Below, in pieces: positions 1 through 11,339 of a stretch of 33,973 bases of DNA. Position 1 is the stretch's first letter. Each line of letters opens with the position of its first letter. Position numbers and translations under genes: made by a program. Location: positions 1 to 33,973 of the forward strand of contig RBNI01000308.1 in NCBI GenBank assembly GCA_003990745.1, in the 5' to 3' direction. The notes beneath the pieces were generated by a model that saw only the letters and a list, made by a program, of their open reading frames with translations, was not told where the DNA came from and made no database searches. This stretch comes from Jimgerdemannia flammicorona (Eukaryota > Mucoromycota > Endogonomycetes > Endogonales > Endogonaceae).

Positions 1-121
1 CCTCCCTAGTTCCTACAAATAACACCTGATCCACCTTCACCACAACTCTTCCACCACTCTTCTCTACAATCCTCCTTACTAGTCCCTTACATCCCCCCCC
101 CTTGGGGCCCCAACCAATCCA

Positions 122-3100
122 CTATACCTTGAAGAGCTTGAGCATCAGCTCCTCCCACCTCACTACCCTCAGTCTTACTGGCTGCTGGGGGCCCACCTCA
201 AAAACACTCCTCCAGTATTCTGCGAGTCCTACCCATATTGCAACTGCCCAACCAACCATCAGCCACTCATTCCCCACCCCCCCCACCAGCCTTGACTGCA
301 GTGCTGCCCACTGCCCACCCACCTCAGGGTCAGGTGCCGACACTCCCAACCTCTCCCCAACTATCTTCCAAAAGTTATTCATACTCTTGCACTCTCTCAG
401 CCAATGTTCAGGAGTCTGCACCACCCCTCTCTCCTGCCCTACATTATAACACTCCTCACAATCAAAGACCCCTCTATCCACCAGATGGCCTGCCCTAAAG
501 TTTAACATCACATTTCGATGCAACAGCCTCCACTATGCTACCCAGAGTTTTGGCAGAAACCACCTTGACACAGCCTTGATCCATGACCAGATGCCTGCCA
601 AGTCCCATCTCTCCCTGATCCCAGCCCCCTGCCAGGTCTCCAGCCAAAGGTCCTGCCCCAGACCCCTAAGGCACTCCATGCCCTCCTCCAAGCAGAAGTC
701 CTCAACCAGATTCCCTCCCAACAAGACCCTGTCCCACCTCCACATTGCTGGACCCCAGTCCTCATCCCCTTCAGTACCTTGCCAACAGATCCCAATGTGA
801 TGAGCCCCATCTACCACTCCCTACCAGAATCCTTTATATCTCATCCTCTGGCTACCATCCAAGGCCACCAAGGACAGTAGATCACCTGAGCCACCCCTTG
901 GTGACACCCTTGCCTCCCACAAATGCTGCATAAGGGGCACCCATTCTCCTCCTCTCAACTCACTGGCCCTCTTTATCCACCACGCCCTCAAGCAGAGTAG
1001 CCTCTTGGGAAAGTCCACCAGGCCAAGTCCTCTACGATTCACAGGAAGTGCCAGTACCTCCCAACCAATCTGACTCTGGCATCCAGCCCAGAGCCAAGAG
1101 CAGGCCAACTTGAGAAGCTTTTTAACCACCCACTTAGGGAAGTCCAAATAGTAGCTCAGATACCAAAGCTTTGGCATCCAGTACACATTCAGAACAGTTA
1201 TCCTTCCCGCCAGTAACACCTGTCTACCACCCCAGCTCGTCAGTACTTTCCCCCATTCTACCAGCTTGCACTCCCACCACTCCTTGGGAAGTAAAGAGCC
1301 ATACACTGAGAAATAGATACCCAAGTACTGTACCCCTCCTCCAGCTAGGACAATTGTTCCAATGACATCCCCACCTATGACTCCTTCCCTAAGGACCATT
1401 GTCTCACACTTGTGCCAGTTGAGTTTCACCCCAGAACACCTCTCATACTACTCAACTGTCTCCTTGAGCATAGCCACATCTGCCACTGAGCCCAACCCAA
1501 CCACTATATTATCTGCAAAGGCCCCCACCCTCCAATTAATGCCCAAGATATTCATTCAACCAACTCTGCACTGGATCCGATCCAACAAAGACTCCAGGGC
1601 GAGGGCATAAAGGATAAGTGACAGCGGATCCCCCTGAGGCACCCCCCTCTCCAAGGGGAAAGAAGCCACCCTGTGTCCATTCGCCAGAATTGCAGCCCTA
1701 CTCCCTCCTAGTAATCCAATAAGTGACCGACAAATGCCCACTGGTACCCCAATGCACTCCAGTATCTTCTCTAACCATACTCTCTGGACCCTATTATAGG
1801 CCTTCTCCTGGTCCAGGAAGACCAAGTGGCCATCCACACCTGCAGCCTGAGCACCTTCAATGACACCATGAACCCATGCCATGCCATCTCAGATCAGTCG
1901 ACCCCCCACAAAGCCTCGCTACTCCTTCCCTAGCACCTGTTGAGCCACACCCTGCAGCCTTGCCACCAGGATTTTGGTGACCAGTTTGCAGTCCATATCC
2001 AGCAGCATAATTGGCCTCCAGTTCTTCCAGTCCTCCTTACACCCTTTGTCCTTATACAGCAGGGACACTAGCCCCAACTGCTGCCCTCCAATCCACTCCC
2101 CAGTACTGATGACCGCATCACACATCAGCGACATCTCCTCCAGAACCTCCTCTACTGATGCCATATGTTTCCAAAAGTCCCAAGGCAAACCATCCTCCCC
2201 AGGCGCCATTCTTAGGGTTGTTGATGCCAGAACTCGAAGGATCTCCACTCCCAAAACCAGTTGGCCAAGATCCACCAACCCTGCTGCAGGATTTGGGTGC
2301 CACTCTTCCAGATGCCACTCAATGTCCTGCGCCACCTCCCCTTCCTCCTCTTCACTCCAGAGGTTATTCCAGCAGGTGCTCAGCTGGCCAAGAATCCCCT
2401 GCACACCTAATACCATCTCTCCCTCCTCATTAAGGACTCCTTCCCACCAGTGTCTTGCTCCCCTAGCATGAAGGAGACAGGACAAAAAGCTTGAGGGCCT
2501 TTCTCCTTCTTCTAATCCCTGCCACTGTAGTCTTGCTGCCATGGCCTGAGCCTGCACTACTTCCTCCTTCCTCAACAAATCCTACAGCTCTACCACTTCC
2601 AGCTTAGCCTGCTTAGCCTTCCAGTCCAATACCTCCTCCTCCAGTAGCCCAGCCCAATCCAGGAGTAGTCTTTCTAGTCTCCTAGATGCCCATCAGACTT
2701 GTCTCCTCTGCTGAGCACCTTGCTCCTTCCCCACTTCCCCTCAGTACCTCTGAGCTTCAGATTTCAGTCTATGCTACCTATCTCCAATCCTCATCCCAGC
2801 TCTCCTCCAATTATTAACCTTGGATTGTACCACCCCCACCCATGCATTCCACAGGTCCATCTCATCCAGTAGCGAAGAGTTCAGACACCAATGTCCTGGC
2901 CCCTCTCCACTCCCTCCAAACCTCCCACCTCCCCAAATACCCCAGTGATCTGACCAAGGGCACCACTCGACCTCCATCATCTCCCAAACTGCATTACCCC
3001 AACATTCAGCAGTCAGAATCCAATCAATCCTAGTACCAAGTCCTCCCACCCAGTGAGTATATAGATGTCGATCCCCATCCTGAAGTCGCATGGCATCCAC

Positions 3101-3623
3101 TAGTGAGCTGAGTTACTCCACCTCTTCCCAGTCCTCCAATCCCCCACTCCTTCCTGCCATCCCCTGTCCCCCATCAGTTCTGTCCAGCCTACTCTCCCGT
3201 ACCATATTAAAATCACCCCCAGACAATCCACCCCAGCCTCAACCAAGAGCCCAGAATCTCACAGATCTCCAATCCACACCACTCGGTCCCTCTCTCAGTC
3301 AGGCAATAACAAGATCCCACCACAATTGAGTTCCATCCAGGCCTCTGCCATGTCCCCCACACTAATCTACTACCCCAATGTCCAGTGTCCGCAATGTCCC
3401 CTTTCCTCTTCCTAACCAGGATTTCCACTTTACCCTGCCAAACTGCCACCCCACCCCACTCTCTTGTCTATTCCAGGCCATCTTCCTCCCCCTCACACTG
3501 TACATCTTGAAGTAAGAAGAGATCCACCTCCAGTTTCTTCAGCCATCCAAAAATCATACATCACCTTCCAGTCCCCCTGAGCTCATTGATGTTCATAGAA
3601 AAAATATTGGTTGTACTATTCAT
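122..3623 (-). pseudogene. LINE A ORF2: endonuclease / reverse transcriptase, broken
   Basis: The start is the ATG at 3623-3621, 35 bases after the ORF1 stop. It matches the LINE B start (MNSTTNIFS in both). The endonuclease spans about 3600-2774: LLQDVQ, then in another frame the SDH motif. Reverse transcriptase spans 2578-1430: APGEDGLPWDFWK, LLYKDKG, FLDQEKAYN, RGVPQGDPLS, then the palm motif. The palm reads FADN instead of FADD, with Asn at 1510-1508, so catalysis should be lost. Thumb and connection follow at 1429-533. The C-terminus at 523-122 has a C-x2-C...H...C motif (CEECYNVG, then EHWLREC). I see no RNase H domain after it. Several stops and frameshifts make this a pseudogene. Confidence 0.85.
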
Positions 3624-3657
3624 AGCAAAGTATATGAGAGTGTTAATATCTCCACAT

Positions 3658-5532
3658 CTACAATTCCATGCTCACTTCCTCTCCAGCCAGATCCAGGTTA
3701 CATTCTGCTGCAATCTCATCTTCCACATTTTGCTGTTCATCCAGAGCTGCCAACAATTCCACACAGTCCTCACCATCCACCATCTCCATTGATGCCTGGT
3801 GCTCCTTGCACACCACCTGCCACTTTGCCAGTCCCTTCCGCAGCCCCCACAGATAAGCTGCCCTTTCATTGGCAATACCTAAGAGTATTGCCTCCCTTGC
3901 CTCGGTAATCTCATACTCCTCTGCCTCCAGAAGAGCTGCTATCATCTTATCTCTCAACTTCCTCATAACCTCCTCTCCTCGCAGCACTTGCCCCCAGAAG
4001 TCCTCACTGATCACCTGGAAATCGATCTCTCTCAGTTCCTCAGCTGACACATTTTGCAGCACCCTCAACAGCCACTTTTCCCCCCCAACTACCTCTGCTG
4101 CCTGTGCCAAATCTGCCTCTCCCTCCTTCCTCTCCTCAGTTCACACAGACTCATTCCAACCATCCTCTGAAACATCCTCCAACTCCCCCTCTCTCACCTT
4201 GGGAACACTATACTGGATCTGATTTTCATCCACCATCGCCATGTCCACTACCACCTCCTCCAGCCCCTGTCCCCTACTCTCCTTCATTTTCCCCCCTTAC
4301 CACCCAGCCTCCACCCAGATGCTAGCACTCACTCTAGCACCCTCCTCCATAGCCCCTGCCTTCTGACCCCCATCCAAACTGGCCAACAAATCCTTCTGCA
4401 GCTGTCTCCCCTTTGCCTTCTCCCAGAGCACCTTGTCCATTCGCACCTTCTTGCCCTCGATCACCTCCACTACTGTCCTAGCCTCATAAGCCCTCCAAGC
4501 CCTTTGCCTCCTCTCCACAGCCCCTGCTAGGTCCTCAAGCACCTCCAGTAGGTCCTCCTCATCTTCCTCTGACCCCTTCACCCTTGATACCTTGCACTCC
4601 ACTGGGCCCCACTTCAGCACCACTGGCCAGTCCCTAGCCTTCCCAGTATTCTCCATCCCAAACAGACTTAACCAGATGTCCACATCTCCTGTTCTGAGCT
4701 CAGTTCCCTCCCATACCCTGAACCCAATATCAACCACCTTGCCATACTCCTTCACCATATCCATGACTAGCTTTCTTGCCTCCTCCTTCTTCACCATCGG
4801 CATATCTGCAATCACCAGATGAACCACTCAGAGATCCCAATATATACACCTCACCATTGACACTGAAATCCCTCCAACCACCACACCCTTCTCCACTGCC
4901 TCCAGTAGTAAACTCTTCTCTTTAAACCCCACCTCAACTGCCTCCAGCTTCTTCAAGAACTTAACCAAGGCCGCACCCTTCACCTTGCTAGCCAGCAGCC
5001 CCAGCACCATCTTCACTGTCACTGCCAAGCCACAGAAGCACAGTGTGATAGTGAATTCCGATCTAGATTTTTTGAGTAACGGGGCTGCCACGAGGCCTGT
5101 CACACCATCAGTCAGGTCCCCAGGTCTTGTGCCACTCCCCTGTCCAGGTCCCCTATCAGCCATCACATCTGGATTTTTTTCCAGATTGCCCATCACACCA
5201 CCATCAGCAGTCCCCACCTCAGCCACTACACCTCCAGCCCCACTATGCTGACCCCCCAGTGGAGAGGCCTCCTTGCCACCTGTGGTAGCAGATGCCTTCC
5301 CCAGCTCCAGCCAGCCATCTAGCCCCATCACCTGCTTTCCCATCCTGACTTTATCTATGAAGGTCATCCTCCCTCCCCCATGTGGCCTTGCACCTCCTCT
5401 GCCACCACCCCTGGCCCTGCGTCCCCTCATTAAAGCACTCAGTATGCCAATACCAGCACCTTGACCCCCCCCCACATGTTGTCAGTCAAAGGCACTGGGG
5501 CCCCCCTGCCTAGTATGCTCATCAGAATACAT
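3658..5532 (-). pseudogene. LINE A ORF1 (RNA-binding chaperone-like protein), frameshifted
   Basis: Likely start is the ATG at 5532-5530; LINE B has a similar N-terminus (ending in AFD before a stop) starting at 14379. An early TGA where tryptophan is expected follows. The reading frame then continues in three pieces: 5475-4828 (Gly/Arg-rich N-terminus, then a segment with NLEKNPDV and LLKKS), 4827-4297 (RRM-like region with EYGKVVDIG, then a charged helical stretch) and 4110-3658 (helical acidic C-terminus). Each piece aligns with the continuous 578-residue ORF of LINE B. LINE ORF1 proteins coat the element RNA. Neither copy shows the CCHC zinc knuckles usual in Tad1 ORF1. The product here cannot be full length. 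Confidence 0.8.
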
Positions 5533-5611
5533 GTTGCTCGCTATGTTGATAACACCAATACTTGAAGACGTTGTTGAAAGTGTTGTCTGAAGTTTGTGTC
5601 ACCTGAATGTT

Positions 5612-6500
5612 GATAGAGAAGGAGCTGGTGAAGAGGTCATGTCCCCTGAATCAGCTTTACAACTTGGTGGTAACTTCTTAGAAGGTAGTTGACTGTGTAA
5701 CTGTGTTTCGGAGTTCTGGTCTCTGGGGTCTCTGTCTCTCCTGTTGGTCTAGTAAATGGCACTGATAGCAGTAGTCTTGGGGGCAGTGGAAGACCATTTG
5801 GTGTGGACATCTTCCTAGCCAAAAGGCCTTTTCTTGGTGAGTTTCTTTCTTAGAGATAATGGTAATTATACTGGATCCTTCTTCTGTATTCCAAGGGTCA
5901 TTGTCTTCAGGTGGTGTCTAGCAAGGATCATTCCAGGGAATGAGTTCAGGGACCTCTTCTTCTTCAGGTGCTTCTTGTTCAGGAATTTCTTGGCCAGAAG
6001 TTTCTTCTTCCTCAGATGATTCTTGATCCAAAATTGCTTGTACTTCTGCAGCTTCAGTTGCAGGTGTTTCTGGACCATGTCTGCATTTCTTCTTCTTCTT
6101 TCTACACTCTGGGCAGACTGTGCCAGGCGATTTCCTTGTTCCCATGAGCTTGGAGGAATGCTCAGGACACTTGTATCTTTTGAGGCAGGTAGAGCATCCT
6201 TTGATTTCTCCTGCAATGGCTCCAATGGTGATAGGGATGGTGTTCTTGGCCCACACATTGTCTTCTGGTCTGTCATCCACCAGGTTATTTTGGGGATTGA
6301 GTCTGGGATCATTTCCACCTTCAGATTCTTCCTCTTCTTCTATGGTAGATTCTTCACTGCTAGCATATTCCTCCTGAATAGTGACCTTCTTCTTCTTCTT
6401 TGATTGCTCATAGCTGGTCACCTTAACTCTGTACTTGTTGACCAATATCAACAACTGCATTTATGTCCTTCATCCAGTTGGTATCAAGAATCATATCATA
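5612..6500 (-). pseudogene. Gypsy A pol: acidic/basic linker with Cys-rich zinc-binding-like domain
   Basis: This is downstream of the protease in the pol frame, best seen as the ORF 6460-5918. It starts with a Lys-rich patch (SKKKKKVTIQEE), then Ser/Glu-rich sequence, then a Cys-rich module at 6196-6082. The module has spacing C-x2-C-x5-C-x2-H-x14-C-x2-C-x6-C, the second half reading CPECRKKKKKC. A Glu-rich tail follows (SSEEEETS, APEEEEVPEL). The second half resembles half of a fungal Zn2Cys6 cluster, but the second set of spacings does not fit, so I call it only zinc-binding-like. Gypsy B at 23720-24303 has the same module with two cysteines lost. Function is unknown; nucleic-acid binding is an inference from the basic residues and cysteines. 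Confidence 0.7.
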
Positions 6501-6559
6501 GGTGACAGCTTTGGTAACAACAGCTTTGGAGATGGAGAATGAATGTGTCTAAGAGAGAT

Positions 6560-6730
6560 AGTGATATTTTGTACTTCTCCAAGGGTTTGAGTTCAGGCTC
6601 CATCTGCTACTATGATGCTGAGGTTGGATGGTCCATCAATGGGCCATTGGAGGGTGTCCAGGAATCATTTATCAATGACACCCTGTGTCTATGAGGATTT
6701 TCGCTTTTTGTCCTCCAATATCTACATGTA
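6560..6730 (-). pseudogene. Gypsy A aspartic protease remnant
   Basis: The retroviral-type protease motif LIDTG is readable around 6696-6682 on the minus strand, with the catalytic Asp codon at 6690-6688. In Gypsy B the motif is followed by GAAVCVI. Gypsy A has a deletion of about 11 bp directly after DTG, which shifts the frame and brings in stops, so no active protease can be made. The following text (HPPMAH, in the wrong frame) still aligns with Gypsy B at the DNA level (TGGACACCCTCCAATGGCCC in both). The protease would normally process the Gag-Pol polyprotein. Confidence 0.7.
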
Positions 6731-7347
6731 AATAGGTGCTGACATGTCTTTCCATGAGCTGTACAGAAATGGAAGCTGGTTCTTGCTGTGGGATGAGAAC
6801 TCAGCCAGTGCTAGACCTGGTGGTTCTCAACAATTTGTTTTGGACTCCAGCTGGTATCAGTTGCAGGAACTATAGGAGAGAGACTTCCATCTTGACTTCT
6901 TGAATATTCTGCCAGGCTTTATTGTAGATGTCTCTAGGTATGGTTTTTGGGGTATAGTTCTTCTTGGGCTTTGGGGCAGCAGGTTCTCATTCTTCTTGTT
7001 CCATTTCTTCATCCTCTGGTGGTAGCTCATTTGTCTTGGGGACAAAAGGTAAAGGAGTCTGGGGGGGTATTTCTACTTGTTCCTCTTCATGTTCTTCACC
7101 TTCTTCTTGAGTGATTCTTCTGCTGATATTTCTGGATGGCCTTCCTACAGGTCTCATCCTTTTTTCTGCTGGGTAGACTGTTTTTCGAGTAGTAACCTTG
7201 GTAGGGTATAAGTCCAGGTCACTGTAGTCTTCACTATTGCTTGCCTCCTCAAAATCTTCAACAGGATGGGCTTCAGTCTTCTTATACTGAGTGTCACTTC
7301 TTCAGTTTAAGGGTTCTGAGTCCCTTCAGTCACTTCTTTTATTATCA
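6731..7347 (-). other. Gypsy A gag-protease linker, degenerate
   Basis: This interval between the nucleocapsid knuckle and the protease aligns with Gypsy B 22861-23450. Translated fragments are Glu/Pro-rich (for example the 7045-6857 piece), with frequent stops. No domain is recognised. Confidence 0.5.
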
Positions 7348-8770
7348 CATTCAGTGGCATAGTGTCTGAATTGTCTATAGTGGAAGCATTGGACTTGGGC
7401 TCTGTCTTGGACAGGGTATCTTCTTTCTTCTTCCTGGTAATTCCTATTATCTCTTGATAGATAACCTTGGCTCCTCTGTGGTGGGTATCCTCTGTTGTCT
7501 TAGTAGCTCAAATTTTTGCATGTGGTAAGTTTTTCAATCTGTCCAATCAATCAGTCCAACTTAGAGCTGAGGTCTTGGATTTTGCTTCTATCCTTCTTTC
7601 CTTCCTTGGCTAGTCTTTTTTTTTTGGATCTTTCTTGTCCTTGAAGGAGTCCTTGTAATGCTTTGACCAGGATATCTTCTTTATCTTCTTTCTTATCATG
7701 ATCACTCCAGATAGTTCCTTGTCTGACATCAAAGAATCCCTGGGCTGCATCTACTTGCTCCTCAGATCTTCTGATGCCTAGGGTACAGACATGCTGGGCA
7801 ATGTTTAGTGGAATTCCATTTATGAAGGTCATTGGCCCTATGATGTCCTGGTTGGTGGCATTGAACCCAGCAGTATGCATTCTCTTCTGAATTCTTGTAA
7901 AGAAGGCTCTGGGTGATTCTCCAAGATTCATCTTCATCTCTATGATGGATTCCTGAGCCTTGTGGCAGGTTTTATTTCCTGCATACTTTTCAATGAGTCA
8001 GTGGACCATGACCACATATTATAGCTCATAAGACATTGCTGCTTATATCTGTCTTGCCAATTCTGAATCAGGGTTATCTGCTGTTCAGTGAAAAATTCCT
8101 CTGGCTGGTTCTTTAAGCTGAGCCTTGTAGATGACAATTTTTCTTTCATCTGAGAGATTCCTCATAGCTGCAATTCCTTCAATTCTGTCAAGGAATTCTC
8201 TGGGGTCTTCCTCTGGGTATCCTGCAAAGGTTGGCAATGAGGTGGCCATTTCATTATCACTTTCTTCTAATTCTGGTTCTGGTTTGGATTCTGATTCTGA
8301 TTTACTTTCTGAGCTGTCACTGGAGATGGGGGTGCTTGGGTATACTGAGGATAGTGTTCTGGACCTTGGACGAAGTGGAATGAGCCTAGGTATTCTTATA
8401 GAAGCTACTTCCAATTCTGCAAGAGGTTGGGATAAAGGTTCTATTGGTGAAATTGATGGGACTGATATGGAGTACTTGGCTGTCTTTGTGATAAGATCTT
8501 CTAGTTCCCATATAAGTTCTTCAAAATCTCCAGGAGGGCTACCTGTGTTGTCTGGTTGGTCTTATTGGGGATTTTGGACTATACTGCCTTCTGGTTCTAG
8601 TTGGGATCCTTCTGATGCTAGGTAGTTGGTAAGTCTTGATGTGATTACTTCTCTTTCTGTTCAGATACTAGTGTTAACTGGTTCTCCTATAGTGGTAGAG
8701 ATTAGTATTGTATCAAATGTATCCAGTTTGACTGTGGGTTCTTATGAGCTGAAAAGTTATATTGATTTGA
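7348..8770 (-). pseudogene. Gypsy A gag (capsid and nucleocapsid)
   Basis: The gag frame is readable from about 8770 down through ORFs 8414-8085, 8149-7940 and 7937-7551. It includes a Ser/Glu-rich N-terminal segment, the EEDPREFLDRIEG motif typical of retrotransposon Gag capsid domains, and the conserved block ESPRAFFTRIQKRM. The nucleocapsid knuckle at 7388-7348 reads CFHYRQFRHYATEC. Its second Cys is Tyr (TGT to TAT) while Gypsy B keeps CFHC, so the knuckle is broken here. The frame is interrupted by stops at CAA/CAG- or TGG-derived codons. The N-terminal part at 8700-8450 corresponds to the target region of LINE B in Gypsy B, and here it is uninterrupted. Confidence 0.8.
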
Positions 8771-8794
8771 AATATTCCCAGTTGAGACTCCAAA

Positions 8795-10129
8795 TGTAAT
8801 GTGCTCAGCTCAATGGAGGCAAATTACAAGATTGGAGATTGGTGTAGTTTGGCTTGAGCCCCTGGTTACTTTGTTAAAAAGCAACAAGATTTTCTTAGTG
8901 TTTAGTGGTATAATAGTCAATCTGGATATCTGCAAGTGATTTGTGTGTTGATTTCCTAATTGGGACAGTTCTCTGGGTGTAGCAGTGATTTGTATGTCTT
9001 TTCCATCTTAGGTCAACTAGAAATTGGTAGAATTTTGTATATAGCATGATGATCTCTATAGGGCATGGTGAGTTCCTTATATGATTTCTGAGTGATAATC
9101 TTGTGTAGCATGATTGGTTCCTAATGCATGATGGTCTGGCAATTTAGCAGTTTTCCTTCTTAGATGATGGTGATCTCTTTGTAACAATCTTCATGTAGTG
9201 TGTCAATTTCCAAAAGTATGCCATTTCTGGCAGATAACTCAATTTGGCTTACTTGGAATAGAGGATAGTATGGATTCTTCTATATCAGGCTTACTGGGAA
9301 CAAATGAATAACTCAGATGTCACAGATAACTTGTGCTTTTCTGGGTATAATACTCAGGTGGTATGGGTCTTCTGGAAATACAGATGACTTGAAAACAGTA
9401 ATGATGTGGATTCTTCCTGAATTAGTGGCTTCAACTGAGAATATAATGGTATGGATTCTTCTGAATCAGCAGCTTTGACTGGAAAACGTGCTGGCAGCTT
9501 CTTGGAAAGAGTCTCTTGGCAAAGTGGTGTCAAAGACCGGCTTTATTTGTATAAATGGATCACTGTAAAGTTGTATCAGAAACTGGCTTGAGCAAGGCAG
9601 CTTTCTCTTAGGTGGTGGGGACTTAGGTTCTTCAGGCTTATCTGGTAAGTATATCAATAACAATAATTCCAAAGGCAGTGAAGTTCTTCACTCTAACTTG
9701 GTAGCAAAATCTTGAAGCTTTATATTGGAAAGTGGACCGAAGTAGGAATAAGGAGACCAATGCTCAATCTTTAGAGGCTTCTTTGGTATGCAGTTCAATT
9801 CAGACTGAGGTTTATTCACTCTTGTCTCTGGGGTTATTTATATATTGTAGTTGCTATCTGATTGCTATATGGCTAACTATAGGTTTGCTACTTATGGTAG
9901 GTGTATAGAGTCTATATAGTGTACAGGACCTGTACAGTATACAGAGTCTGTACAGGTAAACAGATCCTTTCTGGTATGTCTGGCTAATTATAAGTGTTGT
10001 GGGCATGAGTAACTATAATACACTAGAAGTCATATTATACTAGGAGCCTATATCATCTGGTTAAGTATGCTAATTGTTGGCATCATCTGGCTAAGTTATA
10101 ATTCAGGTAGTATATTTTGGTTTGTTACA
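8795..10129 (-). repeat. Gypsy A 5' LTR (1335 bp)
   Basis: On the minus strand it starts TGTAACAAACC at 10129 and ends AGCACATTACA at 8795, a TG...CA LTR. The inner end is followed by TTTGGAGTCTCAACTGG, matching the Gypsy B boundary at 13953. It shares blocks with the Gypsy B LTR (CTTAGCCAGATGATGC near the start, ATATATAAATAACCCCAGAG and AATAAACCTCAG further in, and the last 200 bp), but differs in length and in the repeat array. TATA-like and AATAAA sequences lie around 9850-9800 on the minus strand, consistent with promoter and polyadenylation signals. Confidence 0.85.
9902..9955 (-). repeat. 3 x 18-bp tandem repeat in Gypsy A LTR
   Basis: Three exact-length units lie at 9902-9919, 9920-9937 and 9938-9955. 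On the minus strand the consensus is CTGTACAGACTCTGTACA, rich in the palindrome CTGTACAG. It sits at the same LTR position as the 18-bp array of Gypsy B but with a different unit sequence. Confidence 0.8.
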
Positions 10130-10159
10130 ATATATGTATCTAAAAGATAACTTTTGTTA

Positions 10160-10735
10160 ATGTGCAGAAAACAAAGCTTTCCAGAAACTATTCAAAGAAT
10201 GATTAAAGTATACCTTGGGGATCCTCAATCTAATCCATACCAATATATGTAGTCTGATATACCCCATCAAATTCTGATAATAGATATTTTCTGTCATTTA
10301 TCAATAATCATATATGCAAGACATATATATATTTTCTATTGATAAAGAGTAAAGTCTTAGAGAAATTCAAAAAATTCAAAGTAATTACTGAGAATGAAAT
10401 AAGAAATAGAATATGTACTATATGCTCAGATATTGGAGGTGAATATATCAATAATATATTCAGGTAATTCTTAATGAAACATGGTATAAGCCATCAAACA
10501 ACAGCTCCTTTTATGCCTCAACAGAATGACATAGCTGAGCAATTTAACTATATAGTTATAGAAATGATATATATAATGATCAATACTACTGGTCTAGGAT
10601 ATTCCTATTGGACTGAAGTTATCAATATGGTGGTATATATCTTCAATCAATATATATCTCAATTGCTAAGCAAGAAAGCTGGCAATAATAAGTATAAGGA
10701 TAACAATCTTACTCCTGAAGAATTATAGAGTAGAT
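10160..10735 (+). pseudogene. Copia integrase remnant
   Basis: It begins at the end of the zinc-binding domain (CAENKAFQKLF, equivalent to the usual CAEGK) and runs to NLIHTNIC, where Asn stands at the usual first catalytic Asp. Next comes KFKVITEN, then SDIGGEYINN around the second Asp, then HQTTAPFMPQQNDIAEQFN. That last block is the Copia HQTTAPYTPQQNGIAER motif with the usual catalytic Glu retained. The open part is 10474-10728. Several in-frame stops lie in the first half, so it is not functional. Confidence 0.85.
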
Positions 10736-11339
10736 CTAAGCTGAATATATCCCATCTATGCATATTCAGATACAATGCATATATTCTTGACAAAAGCAAT
10801 ATCAATCAGTATACATTCAAGCCAAATATGGTCAAGCATATATGTACTCCTAGAATATAGCAGGAAATTGTATAGGCTCTTAGATCTATATATGAAATAT
10901 ATGATAATTTTGCATACTGTACAGTTTAGGAAAAAGGAAATAATAAGGAAATCTATATGAAAATATCAGTGGAAACCTCTATGTTCCAGCCAGCATAACA
11001 ACTGATACCACCAATATATCTGATGGTTCTGGCAGTTAATCAAAACTATTTTCAACTATTATACATATCTGATTCAGAGTTATCAAAGCCAAAGATCACT
11101 GAGATCAAAGATGAAGATGACAGTAAATTCTCCAATGACAAAGGATCTTTTACAAATAGTAAATAAATACAAAAGTACTCTAACATATACTGAGAAATAT
11201 GTTCAAAATTGGGAAGTTATTGGGATATACTAGCAAGTCCTAGATGGCAGCAAAGTCAAGACAATATGAGTTATGCCAAAGAATACAAATGGGCATATGT
11301 ATATTGTGATATCTTCTGGCAGACCAAGTATATATGATG

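Larger units (their letters stand above)
1..5610 (-). mobile_element. LINE A: Tad1/L1-like non-LTR retrotransposon, 3' end outside window
   Basis: On the minus strand this carries ORF1, then an ORF2 with APE-type endonuclease, reverse transcriptase and a C-terminal Cys/His motif. This is the layout of fungal Tad1-type LINEs. Its 5' end is fixed near 5610 because the first bases (ACATTCAGGTGACAC) match the first bases of LINE B at 14312. Gypsy A protein-coding sequence starts directly upstream, so LINE A inserted into Gypsy A in the same orientation. Compared with LINE B (about 5.9 kb without its Tc1 insert), roughly the last 260 bp and the poly(A) lie beyond the window. By eye it keeps about 43 CpG dinucleotides, far more than LINE B. 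Confidence 0.9.
5611..10129 (-). mobile_element. Gypsy A: 5' part of a Ty3/Gypsy LTR retrotransposon
   Basis: Read on the minus strand this runs 5' LTR, leader, gag, protease and Cys-rich domain, and is then cut by LINE A at about 5611. It is homologous throughout to Gypsy B at 12758-24590, but the LTRs have diverged enough to be a different subfamily. On the right it abuts Copia integrase coding sequence at 10130 (flank ATATATG), so it is inserted in that element. The rest of pol, including the dUTPase, RT and integrase, would lie left of the window beyond LINE A. Stops and frameshifts occur throughout. Confidence 0.85.

Noticed and set aside
1974..2471. 165-codon plus-strand ORF in LINE A
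   Set aside because: Antisense to the RT frame, which carries clear RT motifs.
6082..6196. Complete Zn2Cys6 transcription-factor domain
   Set aside because: Only the second half has the right spacing, and the Cys that should follow are absent.
5834..6403. Plus-strand ORFs rich in Phe/Leu, like membrane segments
   Set aside because: Antisense to the Lys/Glu-rich Gypsy pol linker; AAG and GAA runs read as CTT and TTC give Leu and Phe.
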